Shown piece by piece: positions 16,967 to 26,362 of a stretch of DNA of 64,000 bases. The stretch's first letter is position 1; every line of letters begins with the position of its first letter. The translations under genes were made by a program, and so were the position numbers. The notes beneath the pieces are model-generated. The model was given only the letters and a program-made list of their open reading frames with translations, made no database searches and had not been told where the DNA came from. Source of the stretch: Planctomycetaceae bacterium (GTDB lineage: Bacteria; Planctomycetota; Planctomycetia; Pirellulales; Pirellulaceae); NCBI GenBank assembly GCA_020638995.1, contig JACKHM010000001.1, positions 1,860,001 to 1,924,000 of the forward strand, read 5' to 3'.

Positions 16967-18007
16967 ATGAACAACCACAAATTGGCTTGCCCCAGCTCTG
17001 CCGACATTCTGGATGACCTGCTGAGTCAGCCGGACGAACAAGTTGTGCAGACGATGCGCGACCTGGAGGGTGACATCATCGTGTTGGGTGTTGGCGGCAA
17101 GATGGGGCCAACACTGGCACGTATGGCAAGGCGTGCATCCGACGTGGCCGGGATCACGCGACGAGTGGTCGGAGTTTCGCGATTTTCTTCCGGCGAGCTG
17201 AGACAGCAATTGGAGTCATGGGGAATCGAAACGATTGCATGTGACTTGCTCGATGAGGAAGCTGTTCCGCAACTGCCTGACGCGCCAAACGTCGTTTATA
17301 TGGCCGGTTTCAAATTCGGCGCGACCGCGAACCCTTCCTTAACTTGGGCAATGAATTGCTATTTGCCCGCGATCGTTTGCCGGCGTTATCGAAACAGCCG
17401 CATCACTGCCTTTTCGTCGGGCAATATCTACGGGACGGTTGCGGTCGATTCAGGTGGAGCCATCGAATCGACTCCGCCAAATCCGATCGGCGAATACGCT
17501 ATCACCGTGCTTGGCCGTGAGCGGATGTTCGATCACTTTAGTCGCGAACTAATGGTCCCTATCAGCCTTCTACGCCTGAACTACGCGACCGAGTTGCGGT
17601 ACGGAGTGCTCGTTGATCTGGCACAACAGGTGTTCTCGGAGACTCCGATCGACGTGACGATGGGCTACGTGAACGTCATTTGGCAAAGAGATGCCAATTC
17701 AATGGCGCTCAATTCGCTCGTTCACACGAAATCGCCGCCTCACGTCTTCAACATCGCTGGTGCCGATACCCTATGCGTGCGCGAAGTCTGTACGCAGATT
17801 GCGCGACGAATGAACAAGTCGGTGACCTTTACGGGTCAGGAGGCTGCAGATGCGTTGTTGAACAATGCGCGCGACAGTTATCCGTTGCTGGGTTCTCCGA
17901 CAACGACCAGCGAGGAAATGATCCGCTGGGCCGCCGACTGGGTAATGCAGGGCGGCGTGTCGCTGGGCAAGGCAACGCACTTCGAAAGTCGGAGCGGGAG
18001 TTTCTGA
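16967..18007 (+). CDS. NAD-dependent epimerase/dehydratase family protein
   Basis: 346 aa. Extended-SDR fold with N-terminal Rossmann motif VLGVGGKMG (residues ~39-47), acidic DLLDEEAVPQL after the third strand, VYMAGFKFG, and the catalytic region FSSGNIYG and GEYAITVLGRERMF. The usual YxxxK is Y-A-I-T-V, so the lysine is absent; related proteins with a YxxSxLGRER pattern share this, so it may be a family trait, not decay. Probable sugar or nucleotide-sugar oxidoreductase or epimerase. Divergent from the sugar isomerase with two shared inverted repeats between them, and 38 bp before an MFS carrier, which suggests sugar or sugar-acid uptake and metabolism. Confidence 0.8.
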   Translation: MNNHKLACPSSADILDDLLSQPDEQVVQTMRDLEGDIIVLGVGGKMGPTLARMARRASDVAGITRRVVGVSRFSSGELRQQLESWGIETIACDLLDEEAVPQLPDAPNVVYMAGFKFGATANPSLTWAMNCYLPAIVCRRYRNSRITAFSSGNIYGTVAVDSGGAIESTPPNPIGEYAITVLGRERMFDHFSRELMVPISLLRLNYATELRYGVLVDLAQQVFSETPIDVTMGYVNVIWQRDANSMALNSLVHTKSPPHVFNIAGADTLCVREVCTQIARRMNKSVTFTGQEAADALLNNARDSYPLLGSPTTTSEEMIRWAADWVMQGGVSLGKATHFESRSGSF

Positions 18008-18045
18008 GTATCGTTCGTCAAGCAGTTACCTAATCGAGTTCGCTC

Positions 18046-19749
18046 ATGCCTCAACGTCCATCCCGCGTCCGATATCTGGTTGTTGCTTCAGCATTTCTGA
18101 TGTCGGCATTGCTGTATCTGGATCGTTTCTGCATCTCGATCGCGGAAGTTTACATTCAGCAAGACCTGGGATTGAGCGATGAACAAGTCGGTTGGATGTT
18201 GAGCGCGTTCTTTTGGACTTATGCGCTGGGGCAAGTTCCGGCGGGCTGGTTGACGGATCGATTCGGGTCGCGGCTCATGCTAACAATCTATATCCTCGCA
18301 TGGTCACTACTCACCGGCCTGACAGGCGCGGCGGGAGCCTTTGTCGCATTGTTGTTGCTGCGGTTCGGATTCGGCTTCGCGCAATCGGGCGCATATCCTA
18401 CGGCGGCCAGCATCATCAGCAAGTGGATGCCGCTGCAAGCTCGCGGTCGCGCCAGTGGGATCATCGCTGTTGGCGGACGCGTGGGCGGTTTTCTGGCTTT
18501 GTCTGCAACCGGCTACATCCTGATTTGGCTAACGCCCTTATCCACGCCCACGGAGCTTGCTTCGTCTGACATTCTTGATGGATCGCAAGTCGTGATCGAA
18601 TTGACAAAACAGTCTGATCCGGTGACCGCCGAAGAGGCCCTGCGCGGTCGGTGCTTCGCGGAGATGAACGGCGACGTACATGAATTAGTTCTCGACCATG
18701 ACCAGCATCCATCCAAGCCGCTCGCGAGTGAGGAACTTTCATCTCTCGCGGAAGGGCTGAATCAGATTATTCGGCATCCCGGTTTCTTTACGGCTGCTGA
18801 ATTGAAGGGCGTCTCACTCGAGAAAGAGGCAAAGCGATTGATCGCGAAGCCGACAAGTGAACTTACGGAGCAACAGTCTCAACGTCTAAACCGTTTGGTT
18901 CTCGAAGCGCTTCACCGAAAGAGCATCAAGCGGCTCTACGTCGCTGGATGGCGACCGATGATGTTTTTCTACGGCTCCATAGGCTTGCTCGTCGCAGGAC
19001 TTGTGTGGTGGAGTTGCCGCAACGTACCGTCCCGGCACCCATGGTGCAACGAAGAAGAAGTGGCGTTGATCCGAGGCGACAAGCGTGCCGGGGACTCCGA
19101 GGACAAGAAACTTGGCGGAGTGCCTATCGGGCCGCTCCTCCGCAGTCGCAGCATGTGGCTCTGCTGCGCCTCGCAATGGTTCACGAATATCGGCTGGGTT
19201 TTTCTGATGACTTGGGCGCCGCGATATTTTCTCAGCATCCACAAAGTGTCTGTCGAGGAACTGGCGCTCATGGTTGCCATTCCGCCGCTGGTAGGTTGGG
19301 CAGGAATGCTAACCGGCGGCGGGGTGACCGACGCCTTGGTCGATCGCATCGGGCTGCGTTGGGGCCGGGGCCTGCCGATGTCGCTATCGAGATTCGCCGC
19401 GATGGGAGCCTACCTGGCAGTGTGGGCTTCCCCGTCGCCGTGGCTTGCGGTCGCAATGTTCTCCGTCGTCGCATTCGCCACGGATTTTGGCACACCATCG
19501 CTTTGGGCCTATATGCAAGATGCGGGCGGTCGCCACGTCGGCTCGATTCTCGGCTGGGGGAATATGTGGGGCAACCTTGGTGCCGCCGTGACTCCGCCCC
19601 TCTTAATCTGGATCGTCGGCGAGACCGAACGCTGGGACCTCGCCTTTTTAACCTGTGCAACAGCGTTTCTCTTGTCAGGTCTCGCGGCCGCCGGGATCAA
19701 TGCCACAATCCCAATTGTCCCTGATGACGATGACACCGCCGAAGCGTAA
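18046..19749 (+). CDS. MFS transporter (anion:cation symporter type) with large extracytoplasmic insertion
   Basis: 567 aa, well above the ~430 aa norm. Twelve membrane helices are expected: helix 1 at ~11-29 with LLYLDRFCIS, helix 2 at ~48-66 followed by the MFS motif GWLTDRFGSR, and helix 4 with RFGFGFAQSGAYPTA. This resembles the ACS/hexuronate-type carriers. Between helix 5 and helix 6 lies a ~130-residue soluble, charged segment (about 168-297) not found in the basic fold; with a cytoplasmic N-terminus it would face the periplasm. It follows the NAD epimerase gene by 38 bp, so an organic or sugar acid is a plausible substrate. Confidence 0.85.
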   Translation: MPQRPSRVRYLVVASAFLMSALLYLDRFCISIAEVYIQQDLGLSDEQVGWMLSAFFWTYALGQVPAGWLTDRFGSRLMLTIYILAWSLLTGLTGAAGAFVALLLLRFGFGFAQSGAYPTAASIISKWMPLQARGRASGIIAVGGRVGGFLALSATGYILIWLTPLSTPTELASSDILDGSQVVIELTKQSDPVTAEEALRGRCFAEMNGDVHELVLDHDQHPSKPLASEELSSLAEGLNQIIRHPGFFTAAELKGVSLEKEAKRLIAKPTSELTEQQSQRLNRLVLEALHRKSIKRLYVAGWRPMMFFYGSIGLLVAGLVWWSCRNVPSRHPWCNEEEVALIRGDKRAGDSEDKKLGGVPIGPLLRSRSMWLCCASQWFTNIGWVFLMTWAPRYFLSIHKVSVEELALMVAIPPLVGWAGMLTGGGVTDALVDRIGLRWGRGLPMSLSRFAAMGAYLAVWASPSPWLAVAMFSVVAFATDFGTPSLWAYMQDAGGRHVGSILGWGNMWGNLGAAVTPPLLIWIVGETERWDLAFLTCATAFLLSGLAAAGINATIPIVPDDDDTAEA

Positions 19750-20056
19750 ACCGTTGGGAAGTGATCGCGACCGATCGACGGTAAGTGCGAGGCAATCTGC
19801 ATGCATCCTGCGGATTTGACGTGTTAGTCGGGTGTCACCGGAGTTGATTACAATTTGGCGTCTAACATGGCCGCCGTTTTCTCCCGCTCGATGCGGCATC
19901 TGGTAGAATGGCAACTGTCGTGCGGATCGTGCTTCGGTGCGTGCTGTCGGGTTTGCCGGTATGCCACTCGAAGAACACGGGCACAGCCAGTGACACACCA
20001 TGGACTAGCCGGTGTTACCTCCCCGCGACTCAGTTAAGTACCATGAGGAACGTCGC
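19750..20056. other. Intergenic region without recognised features
   Basis: About 306 bp between the MFS gene and the repeat-protein gene on the same strand. No gene, tRNA or strong terminator seen. TAGAAT near 19906 could be a -10 box but lacks a good -35 partner. Confidence 0.4.
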
Positions 20057-22786
20057 GTGGGATCACTGCCAACTTTGCTGCTCGTCGCAACGATGACCGT
20101 CACCCAAGCCGAGCCGGAACAGCGAGCGACGCTGGCTCCTCAAGCAATCTCCACTGCGATACAACAGCTCGGCGCACTCGACTTTGAGATACGGCAACGC
20201 GCGACGATGCTTTTGTGGCAGGCAGGCCCAACCGTCGAGCCGGCTTTGCGCCGCGCCGCAGAGGGCAGCGACCCTGAGGTCCGACTGCGAGCGCGGTCGA
20301 TACTCGATGACTTCCGATTCGGCGTTTTCGCCGATACGCCGGACGACGTGGCAGCAATCGTCAGGCAGTACCGGCGCGAAGAATCCAAAGGCCGAGAGCT
20401 TTTATGGGAGCAGCTGCTCAGCAAGGCGTCGATCAAAACCCTCGTAGCGATTGCTACCAACGAAAAGTCGGCATCGCAGCGGCGTCAGATACTGGATCGC
20501 CTCCAACGCGAAGACGAAATCGAGTACGGCGTGTCGCTTGCGGAAAGTTGGCGAGCAGACTACGACTCGGCAGAGGAAGTCGCGAAGTTCGATGAGTTCC
20601 TGCGGAAGCAAGTGCCTTACTTCGTAATCAAGCAACAGTTCGGAAAGGCTGAGTCGCTGCTCGAACAATCCGCGACCGATGGCGAAGGAATCCGCAACTG
20701 GGCCGTGTTCTTATATCTGCGTGGAACGATCGACGAGAAGATCGAGGAGTTGACACTTCAAGCCGCGCGTCAAGTCGATGCTCCCACCACGTTAGCAAAA
20801 ACTCAAACCCAGCTGGTTCACATGCTCCGAATCAAAGGCGACGAGCGGGGGGCCTTGGAGTTAGCTCGCCAGCTGGAAAGTACAGACAGCAAACTGTTGC
20901 AGGGGTTGCTGTTCGACCAGCGTGCGTGGGAGGAACTCGCATCACGTCAGAATGCCTATCTCGAAACAGATCCCAGCGACAAGATCGAGGCACTAGGGTT
21001 TGCTGCGGCGTACAATCGTCTCGCTTTGAACCACGAAGAGTTTGAGCAGAATATCGCAGCCATTAAAGAAACGGCGGAGAAGCTTTTCGGCGGAGAAAGT
21101 CTGGGTCATTGTCGCGAAGCTCTGTTTTTGAATGGCTTCACCGACGACGCGATTCGGCTGCTGACGCGTGACGACATCGCTGATGCCTTCCAGGTTCAAA
21201 TCATGCGGACTCAATATGCTGATGCGTTTAACCTGGCGGGCATAGGTTCGACGCGCCAGTCGCGTGACGCATGGCTGCGTGGAGTTCTCGAACGACCGGA
21301 TCGCTCCAAAAACTGGCAGAGCAGTTTCCGAATTGCCGTTCAGCTGGCGCAAATCCTGGCGACTGTAGGTGAACGACACGAATCGATCGAGATGTTCGAA
21401 CAGCTTGCCAATTCGCTGAAGGCGAATGGCGAGGGAACTCAGTGGAGGCAACTCGCCGAATCAGAATTGCGAGCCAAGATGGTCGACGAAGCCTTCGAGC
21501 ACGCCGCCCAGGCCTTCGATAAAGATCACGAGCCGACCGCAATAACGCTGTTGTTCGTCAATCATTCTACTGCCGCGAAGATCTGGTGGGATATCTACCG
21601 CGAGTTAGAACCGGGCGACGACACGCGAGCTCGACTTGCGCGCGTCCGCAATCTCTTCTACAAACGCAAGGATCACCAAGAGGTGATCGGAGAAATCGCC
21701 AATGCTCACGATCGCGTTATGGCGTTCGACGTTGCCCACCGTGCTCGGATTAAGTGGTTGCACGCAATCGGCGAGACGTATCAGGTCCATCAGGAACCAG
21801 AGCGCGCGCAGCGTTGTTTCGAGTCGATTGCTGCGGAGCACGGTCCGAGCGCGATTAGACTAGCGGACATGCTCGCCAAGCAAGAAGAATGGATTGCCGC
21901 CTCAGATTGGTATCACACGGCCTGGGAGCGAGATCACCAGCCCTACGCCCTCTACTTGCATGGAGAGATGCTGAGCAAGGCCGGTGCTGACGACGCCGGT
22001 CGCCAATCGAAAGAACTGGCAAGGTTGCTGCCGCTGGCTGGCGCATCCCGCTATGACGGACTCGCCTCACAATTGGCACAGAGGGGCCTGACCGAAGTAG
22101 CAACCAAGGAGTGTGAGTTGTTGCGCCGTTGCTCGACTTGGACCGACTTACATATGTTCCATGCCATCGCAACGCTCAGCCAATCAGTCGCAGCGAAAGA
22201 TCCCCTGCAAGCCGCGGCGTATGCCGAGCAACGGATGCTAAATTGTCTCCAAGAGCTGTGGCATTTCACAGACGCGGCAAGCTACGTCCGCATTCCGTTC
22301 GAGGTGCATCGAGATCGTGCCAAGGGGCTGCTTGAGCAGGACGACATCAGCGACGCGATCGGTGACTTGCGGATGTGCCAGAAAATCTGGCCCGGTGATC
22401 TCAATATCCCGGAGACATTCGTGCCGCAACTCGACAGGTTGTTGCGCACCGAAGCCGCCGACGAATTGTTCGACAAATCCTACGAGCTGATCAACGAAGC
22501 CTGCAACCTCTTTCCCAACAGCGCTCTGCATCACAACAACGCTGCGTGGCTGGCGGCCAAGTGCAAGCGGCGGCTAGAAGATGCGTTGGCTCACGCCAAT
22601 CGAGCCCTTGAACTGGTCCCGAACGAAGCTCAATATATCGATACGCTCGGCGAAGTGTATTTCCAGCTAGACAAGAACGAACTCGCGATCGATTGCGCGA
22701 AGAAGTGCATTGAGCTGGAACCAAACGTAACATTCTATCAAGAGCAATTGGCCAGATTTCAGGCAGCACAGCAACAGCCGGAATAA
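20057..22786 (+). CDS. Large exported HEAT/TPR repeat protein
   Basis: 909 aa. A short signal-like N-terminus (SLPTLLLVATMTVTQA) is followed by a HEAT-like segment (residues ~25-100, ALDFEIRQRATMLLWQ and DPEVRLRARSILDDF). Most of the remainder is helical repeats; the clearest TPRs are near the C-terminus (EDALAHANRALELVPNEAQY and KNELAIDCAKKCIELEPN). It probably scaffolds protein contacts in the periplasm. The start is GTG at 20057 with GAGGAA six bases upstream; an in-frame GTG at 20012 lacks a site. Specific family not recognised; no partner gene is evident. Confidence 0.78.
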   Translation: MGSLPTLLLVATMTVTQAEPEQRATLAPQAISTAIQQLGALDFEIRQRATMLLWQAGPTVEPALRRAAEGSDPEVRLRARSILDDFRFGVFADTPDDVAAIVRQYRREESKGRELLWEQLLSKASIKTLVAIATNEKSASQRRQILDRLQREDEIEYGVSLAESWRADYDSAEEVAKFDEFLRKQVPYFVIKQQFGKAESLLEQSATDGEGIRNWAVFLYLRGTIDEKIEELTLQAARQVDAPTTLAKTQTQLVHMLRIKGDERGALELARQLESTDSKLLQGLLFDQRAWEELASRQNAYLETDPSDKIEALGFAAAYNRLALNHEEFEQNIAAIKETAEKLFGGESLGHCREALFLNGFTDDAIRLLTRDDIADAFQVQIMRTQYADAFNLAGIGSTRQSRDAWLRGVLERPDRSKNWQSSFRIAVQLAQILATVGERHESIEMFEQLANSLKANGEGTQWRQLAESELRAKMVDEAFEHAAQAFDKDHEPTAITLLFVNHSTAAKIWWDIYRELEPGDDTRARLARVRNLFYKRKDHQEVIGEIANAHDRVMAFDVAHRARIKWLHAIGETYQVHQEPERAQRCFESIAAEHGPSAIRLADMLAKQEEWIAASDWYHTAWERDHQPYALYLHGEMLSKAGADDAGRQSKELARLLPLAGASRYDGLASQLAQRGLTEVATKECELLRRCSTWTDLHMFHAIATLSQSVAAKDPLQAAAYAEQRMLNCLQELWHFTDAASYVRIPFEVHRDRAKGLLEQDDISDAIGDLRMCQKIWPGDLNIPETFVPQLDRLLRTEAADELFDKSYELINEACNLFPNSALHHNNAAWLAAKCKRRLEDALAHANRALELVPNEAQYIDTLGEVYFQLDKNELAIDCAKKCIELEPNVTFYQEQLARFQAAQQQPE

Positions 22787-22837
22787 CTACGGCGGAAACC
22801 TGAAACTCAAGTACCCACGGAAGGATTCAGACAACTG

Positions 22838-23596
22838 ATGGAATCGACCCGTAAAATCGCGATTGTTACCGGCGCCGGAAGTGGAATTGGGCGGCATTCG
22901 GCATTGGCCTTGCTGAGGGAGGGCTATGCGGTGGCCTTGGCCGGGCGGCGCCTCGACGCACTCAAGGAAACCGCCCAATTGGCGGGCGACGGTTCCTCTC
23001 ATGCTTTGCCTGTAGCGACAGACGTTACCGACCCCGCGTCTGTTGACCAATTGTTCGCCAAGATCAACGAGGTGTTTGGGCGCCTCGACCTGTTGTTCAA
23101 CAATGCGGGTATCGGTGCTCCGCCTGTTCCGTTCGAGGAGCTCACCTTGGAACAATGGCAGTCGGTTGTGAACGTCAACTTAACGGGAGCCTTCTTATGC
23201 ACCCAGGCGGCGGTGCGGATGATGAAGAACCAAGTGCCGGTGGGAGGGCGCATCATCAACAACGGTTCAATATCGGCACAGTCGCCCCGGCCGAACTCAG
23301 CTCCCTACACCGCGACGAAGCACGCCATTACCGGTTTGACGAAGTCGACTTCACTGGACGGGCGCAAGTACAATATCGCCTGCGGTCAGATTGATATCGG
23401 TAACGCCGCTACAGAAATGACGGCCCGCATGGCGACCGGCGTGCCGCAGGCGGACGGTTCAACCGCAGTTGAACCAACGATGGACGTCCAGAATGTGGCT
23501 CGCACAATCGTCCACATGGCAAGCCTGCCATTGGACGCAAATATTCAATTCATCACGGTCATGGCAACCAAGATGCCGCTCGTCGGCCGTGGCTAG
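22838..23596 (+). CDS. Short-chain dehydrogenase/reductase
   Basis: 252 aa. Classical SDR: TGAGSGIG (residues 11-18), NNAG at mid-protein, catalytic Ser within NNGSISA and YTATK. The end differs from FabG-type proteins (FITVMATKMPLVGRG), as in a subfamily of uncharacterised planctomycete and proteobacterial SDRs. Substrate unknown. It starts 51 bp after the repeat-protein gene and 30 bp before an SASA esterase gene, so these could be co-transcribed. Confidence 0.88.
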   Translation: MESTRKIAIVTGAGSGIGRHSALALLREGYAVALAGRRLDALKETAQLAGDGSSHALPVATDVTDPASVDQLFAKINEVFGRLDLLFNNAGIGAPPVPFEELTLEQWQSVVNVNLTGAFLCTQAAVRMMKNQVPVGGRIINNGSISAQSPRPNSAPYTATKHAITGLTKSTSLDGRKYNIACGQIDIGNAATEMTARMATGVPQADGSTAVEPTMDVQNVARTIVHMASLPLDANIQFITVMATKMPLVGRG

Positions 23597-23626
23597 TTTG
23601 CATCTTCGGATCGATGGATACTTAGA

Positions 23627-24502
23627 ATGTACCGATACCGTACGCCGCTTGTTTGTCTTCTATGTTCAATCGCAAGCATTGCCTGTGCGGAGACCCCGGT
23701 CGTCGACTTGATTCTCATCGCCGGACAGTCAAATGCTGTCGGCTATGATGCCAAACCGAGCGAGCTGCCACCGAGTCCGATCGACGGGGATGTGCTTTTC
23801 TGGTGGCGGTGTGGCGATCCGCCGCCGGATGATCACGACTCGGTAAGCATGAGTCGTTGGACACACCTGCAGCCGCAACCGTTGGGTAACCCGAAGAAGC
23901 CAAGAGAAGGTCGGCAATATGGAAACTTTGCTCAGGCCGAGGGTGGCTTCGGTCCGGAAATCGGTTTGGCGAGAACTTTGCGACAGCGATCGGAGCAACG
24001 TGTGGCAATTGTCAAGGCGGCCTTCAGCGGGACTGGAATGCGTACGGATTGGAATCCAGAAGACCCAGGCGATGGCGGTGCTTGCTATCGATCACTGGTC
24101 GCCGAAACCAAGGCCGCTATTGCCGCGGCAGAGGCCGATGGCATCACGCTGCGAATCCGAGCACTCGCTTGGGTCCAAGGTGAAAGTGACGCAAATGCCC
24201 GGGATGCGGAAAACTATAAGCACGCATTATCCAAGATGATCCATTCGCTCCGCCAAGACTTGGCAGCTCCCACATTAATCGCGATGCTGGCAGTCAACAC
24301 TCGATTTGGGGGCGGCAAGAACACGTTCATGCCTAAAATCATCGAGTCGCAAAAAGCAGTCGCCGCGTCGGACGCACTTTGCGTCTATGTCGATACGTCG
24401 ACGGCCTCGATTGCGAACAACGTACATTATGATGCGGCAGGTACCCTGGAAGTTGGTCGGATGTTCGCCGAAACGCTCCTGGAAACCGAGGCTGCAAACT
24501 AA
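23627..24502 (+). CDS. Secreted SASA-type carbohydrate esterase
   Basis: 291 aa. A signal peptide (residues 1-21, ending IACA) precedes an SGNH-like sialate-O-acetylesterase (SASA/DUF303) domain. The catalytic Ser lies in LILIAGQSNAVGYD. WVQGESDAN is the second family block. The His of NNVHYDAAG with the nearby Asp completes the catalytic set. It probably removes acetyl groups from polysaccharides outside the cytoplasm. Twenty-four bases separate its stop from the PQQ-propeller gene. Confidence 0.86.
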   Translation: MYRYRTPLVCLLCSIASIACAETPVVDLILIAGQSNAVGYDAKPSELPPSPIDGDVLFWWRCGDPPPDDHDSVSMSRWTHLQPQPLGNPKKPREGRQYGNFAQAEGGFGPEIGLARTLRQRSEQRVAIVKAAFSGTGMRTDWNPEDPGDGGACYRSLVAETKAAIAAAEADGITLRIRALAWVQGESDANARDAENYKHALSKMIHSLRQDLAAPTLIAMLAVNTRFGGGKNTFMPKIIESQKAVAASDALCVYVDTSTASIANNVHYDAAGTLEVGRMFAETLLETEAAN

Positions 24503-24526
24503 ACGGCGAAATCAAGAAAGAGCGAC

Positions 24527-26212
24527 ATGACGACGGAACAAGACTCCGGCTCACAACATTCCAATCCCTATCAGCAGAAGGTTAGTGAACCTGTGGTCGC
24601 CGCGGACGCAAACGCCGCAGCAAGCCCATCCGGTCGTCTTACGCCGCCCATATGGGTCTGGGTCGTTCTCATGTTTGTCGCTGGGATGATCGCACTTGTG
24701 CGAGTGCGCGACGTTGGTGGCGATCACGCGGTTGCTAACATCCTCACGCTAATTCTTTCGTTCATGGGATGTTGTGCTCTTTCGCTCTGGTTCTTGTTTT
24801 TCAGTGGCTACACGCGCATGTTTCGATTGTGCGGCCTCGTCGGAGTGATCTCGATCATCGCCTTGTTCTTTGCGGTCTTCAAAATCGAACACGTCTCGGG
24901 CGAGATGGTACCAAAGTTCCGCGCTCGCTGGGCACCACCGCCCGACTCGTTGTTGGATACGTCGGCAGAGATCGCCGCATCTGACGAAATTGACGTGATG
25001 ACAACATCGGACCAAGACTTCCCGCAGTTTCTAGGTCCACGACGAAATGGAACCATTCCGAATCTTCAACTTGCACGTGACTGGGATAGCAATCCCCCGC
25101 AACAATTGTGGCGTCAGGCGATCGGGGCCGGCTGGTCGGGATTCGTGGCGGTGAATGGTTACGCGTTCACGATGGAACAACGGGGCGACGAAGAACTTGT
25201 AACCTGTTACGAAATCGCCAGCGGCAAACTGCTCTGGGTCCATAGTGAGGCGAATCGACACGAAACGGTTCTGGGCGGCATTGGCCCGCGAAGCACGCCA
25301 ACCGTTCACGATGGTAAAGTTTACACACTGGGGCCATCAGGCAGCTTGTTGTGTCTCGAAGGTGCGAGCGGTGACTTGGTGTGGGCCGACAATCTGCTCA
25401 CCCGCTACAACGTCCCACCCGGTGAAGACGGCTGGGCCATCGCTTGGGGCAGGAGTAATTCGCCGTTGATCGTCGATGATCTCGTCGTCATCCCGGTCGG
25501 CGGTCCAAAAGCCGGTACACACATATCGCTGGCTGCGTTCGATCGACTCACGGGAAAACTAGTCTGGGAAGCTGGTGATCGGCAAGTTAGTTATGCGTCG
25601 CCAAGTCTTGCAATGCTTGGCGATCGTCGGATGATCGTGAGTGTCAATGAAGACAACGTCAGCGGACACGATATTGCGACCGGAAAAGTGCTATGGCAGG
25701 TAGATTGGCCGGGTAATAGCGCCGCGAACGCGAGCACATCGCAGGCAAGTTTGTTGAGTGACGGTCGTTTGCTTTTAAGCAAAGGCTATGGAGCAGGTGC
25801 AGCACTTTGGAAGTTGTCTGCGAGTGACGATGGAACGATTGCTGCGGAAAAGCTGTGGGCCAACAGTGCCGTTTTGAAAACCAAGTTCACGAATCATGTC
25901 ATCGGTGACGGGTACGTCTACGGACTGTCCGACGGAATCGTCGAGTGTATTCGTCTCGAGGATGGCGAGCGGCAATGGAAAAAGGGACGCTACGGGCACG
26001 GACAGATACTCCTCGTCGGCAGCACACTACTAGTCCAAGCAGAAACCGGAGAAATCGTTCTGGTCGGCGCAACGCCGGACAAATTTGAGGAACTGGCATC
26101 GTTCCCAGCAATTGACGGCAAGACCTGGAACAATCTTTGCCTATATGGCGATCTGCTGCTCGTTCGCAACGCTGCAGAGGCAGCGTGCTATCGACTACCC
26201 ACTGAAAACTAG
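24527..26212 (+). CDS. Membrane-anchored PQQ-like beta-propeller protein
   Basis: 561 aa. The N-terminal ~40 residues are hydrophilic; three membrane helices follow (about 43-62, 72-95 and 100-122). A large soluble domain starts near residue 150 with FPQFLGPRRNGT, the usual entry to the planctomycete PQQ-propeller family. Blade motifs repeat, for example LWRQAIGAGWSGFVAVNG and GKVLWQVDWPG. No cytochrome or dehydrogenase active site was seen, so an enzymatic role is doubtful; a BamB-like scaffold or sensor is as likely. It follows the SASA esterase gene. Confidence 0.84.
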   Translation: MTTEQDSGSQHSNPYQQKVSEPVVAADANAAASPSGRLTPPIWVWVVLMFVAGMIALVRVRDVGGDHAVANILTLILSFMGCCALSLWFLFFSGYTRMFRLCGLVGVISIIALFFAVFKIEHVSGEMVPKFRARWAPPPDSLLDTSAEIAASDEIDVMTTSDQDFPQFLGPRRNGTIPNLQLARDWDSNPPQQLWRQAIGAGWSGFVAVNGYAFTMEQRGDEELVTCYEIASGKLLWVHSEANRHETVLGGIGPRSTPTVHDGKVYTLGPSGSLLCLEGASGDLVWADNLLTRYNVPPGEDGWAIAWGRSNSPLIVDDLVVIPVGGPKAGTHISLAAFDRLTGKLVWEAGDRQVSYASPSLAMLGDRRMIVSVNEDNVSGHDIATGKVLWQVDWPGNSAANASTSQASLLSDGRLLLSKGYGAGAALWKLSASDDGTIAAEKLWANSAVLKTKFTNHVIGDGYVYGLSDGIVECIRLEDGERQWKKGRYGHGQILLVGSTLLVQAETGEIVLVGATPDKFEELASFPAIDGKTWNNLCLYGDLLLVRNAAEAACYRLPTEN

Positions 26213-26362
26213 ACTCAGCAATTCCCAATCTATTGTGCAAGTGAACTCGCAGGAGCTCAGAACATCGTGGTTCCGCTTGAATTGGGGCGAATCCCGCTAG
26301 TTGGGATAGAGAAGTTGGAACTACTGAGACTTTAAGAGTCCGGTGCCTCTACTGGCGTGGGA

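Noticed and set aside
18948..19724. 258-codon plus-strand frame within the MFS gene
   Set aside because: Out-of-frame shadow with Arg-rich composition; the MFS helices are in the other frame.
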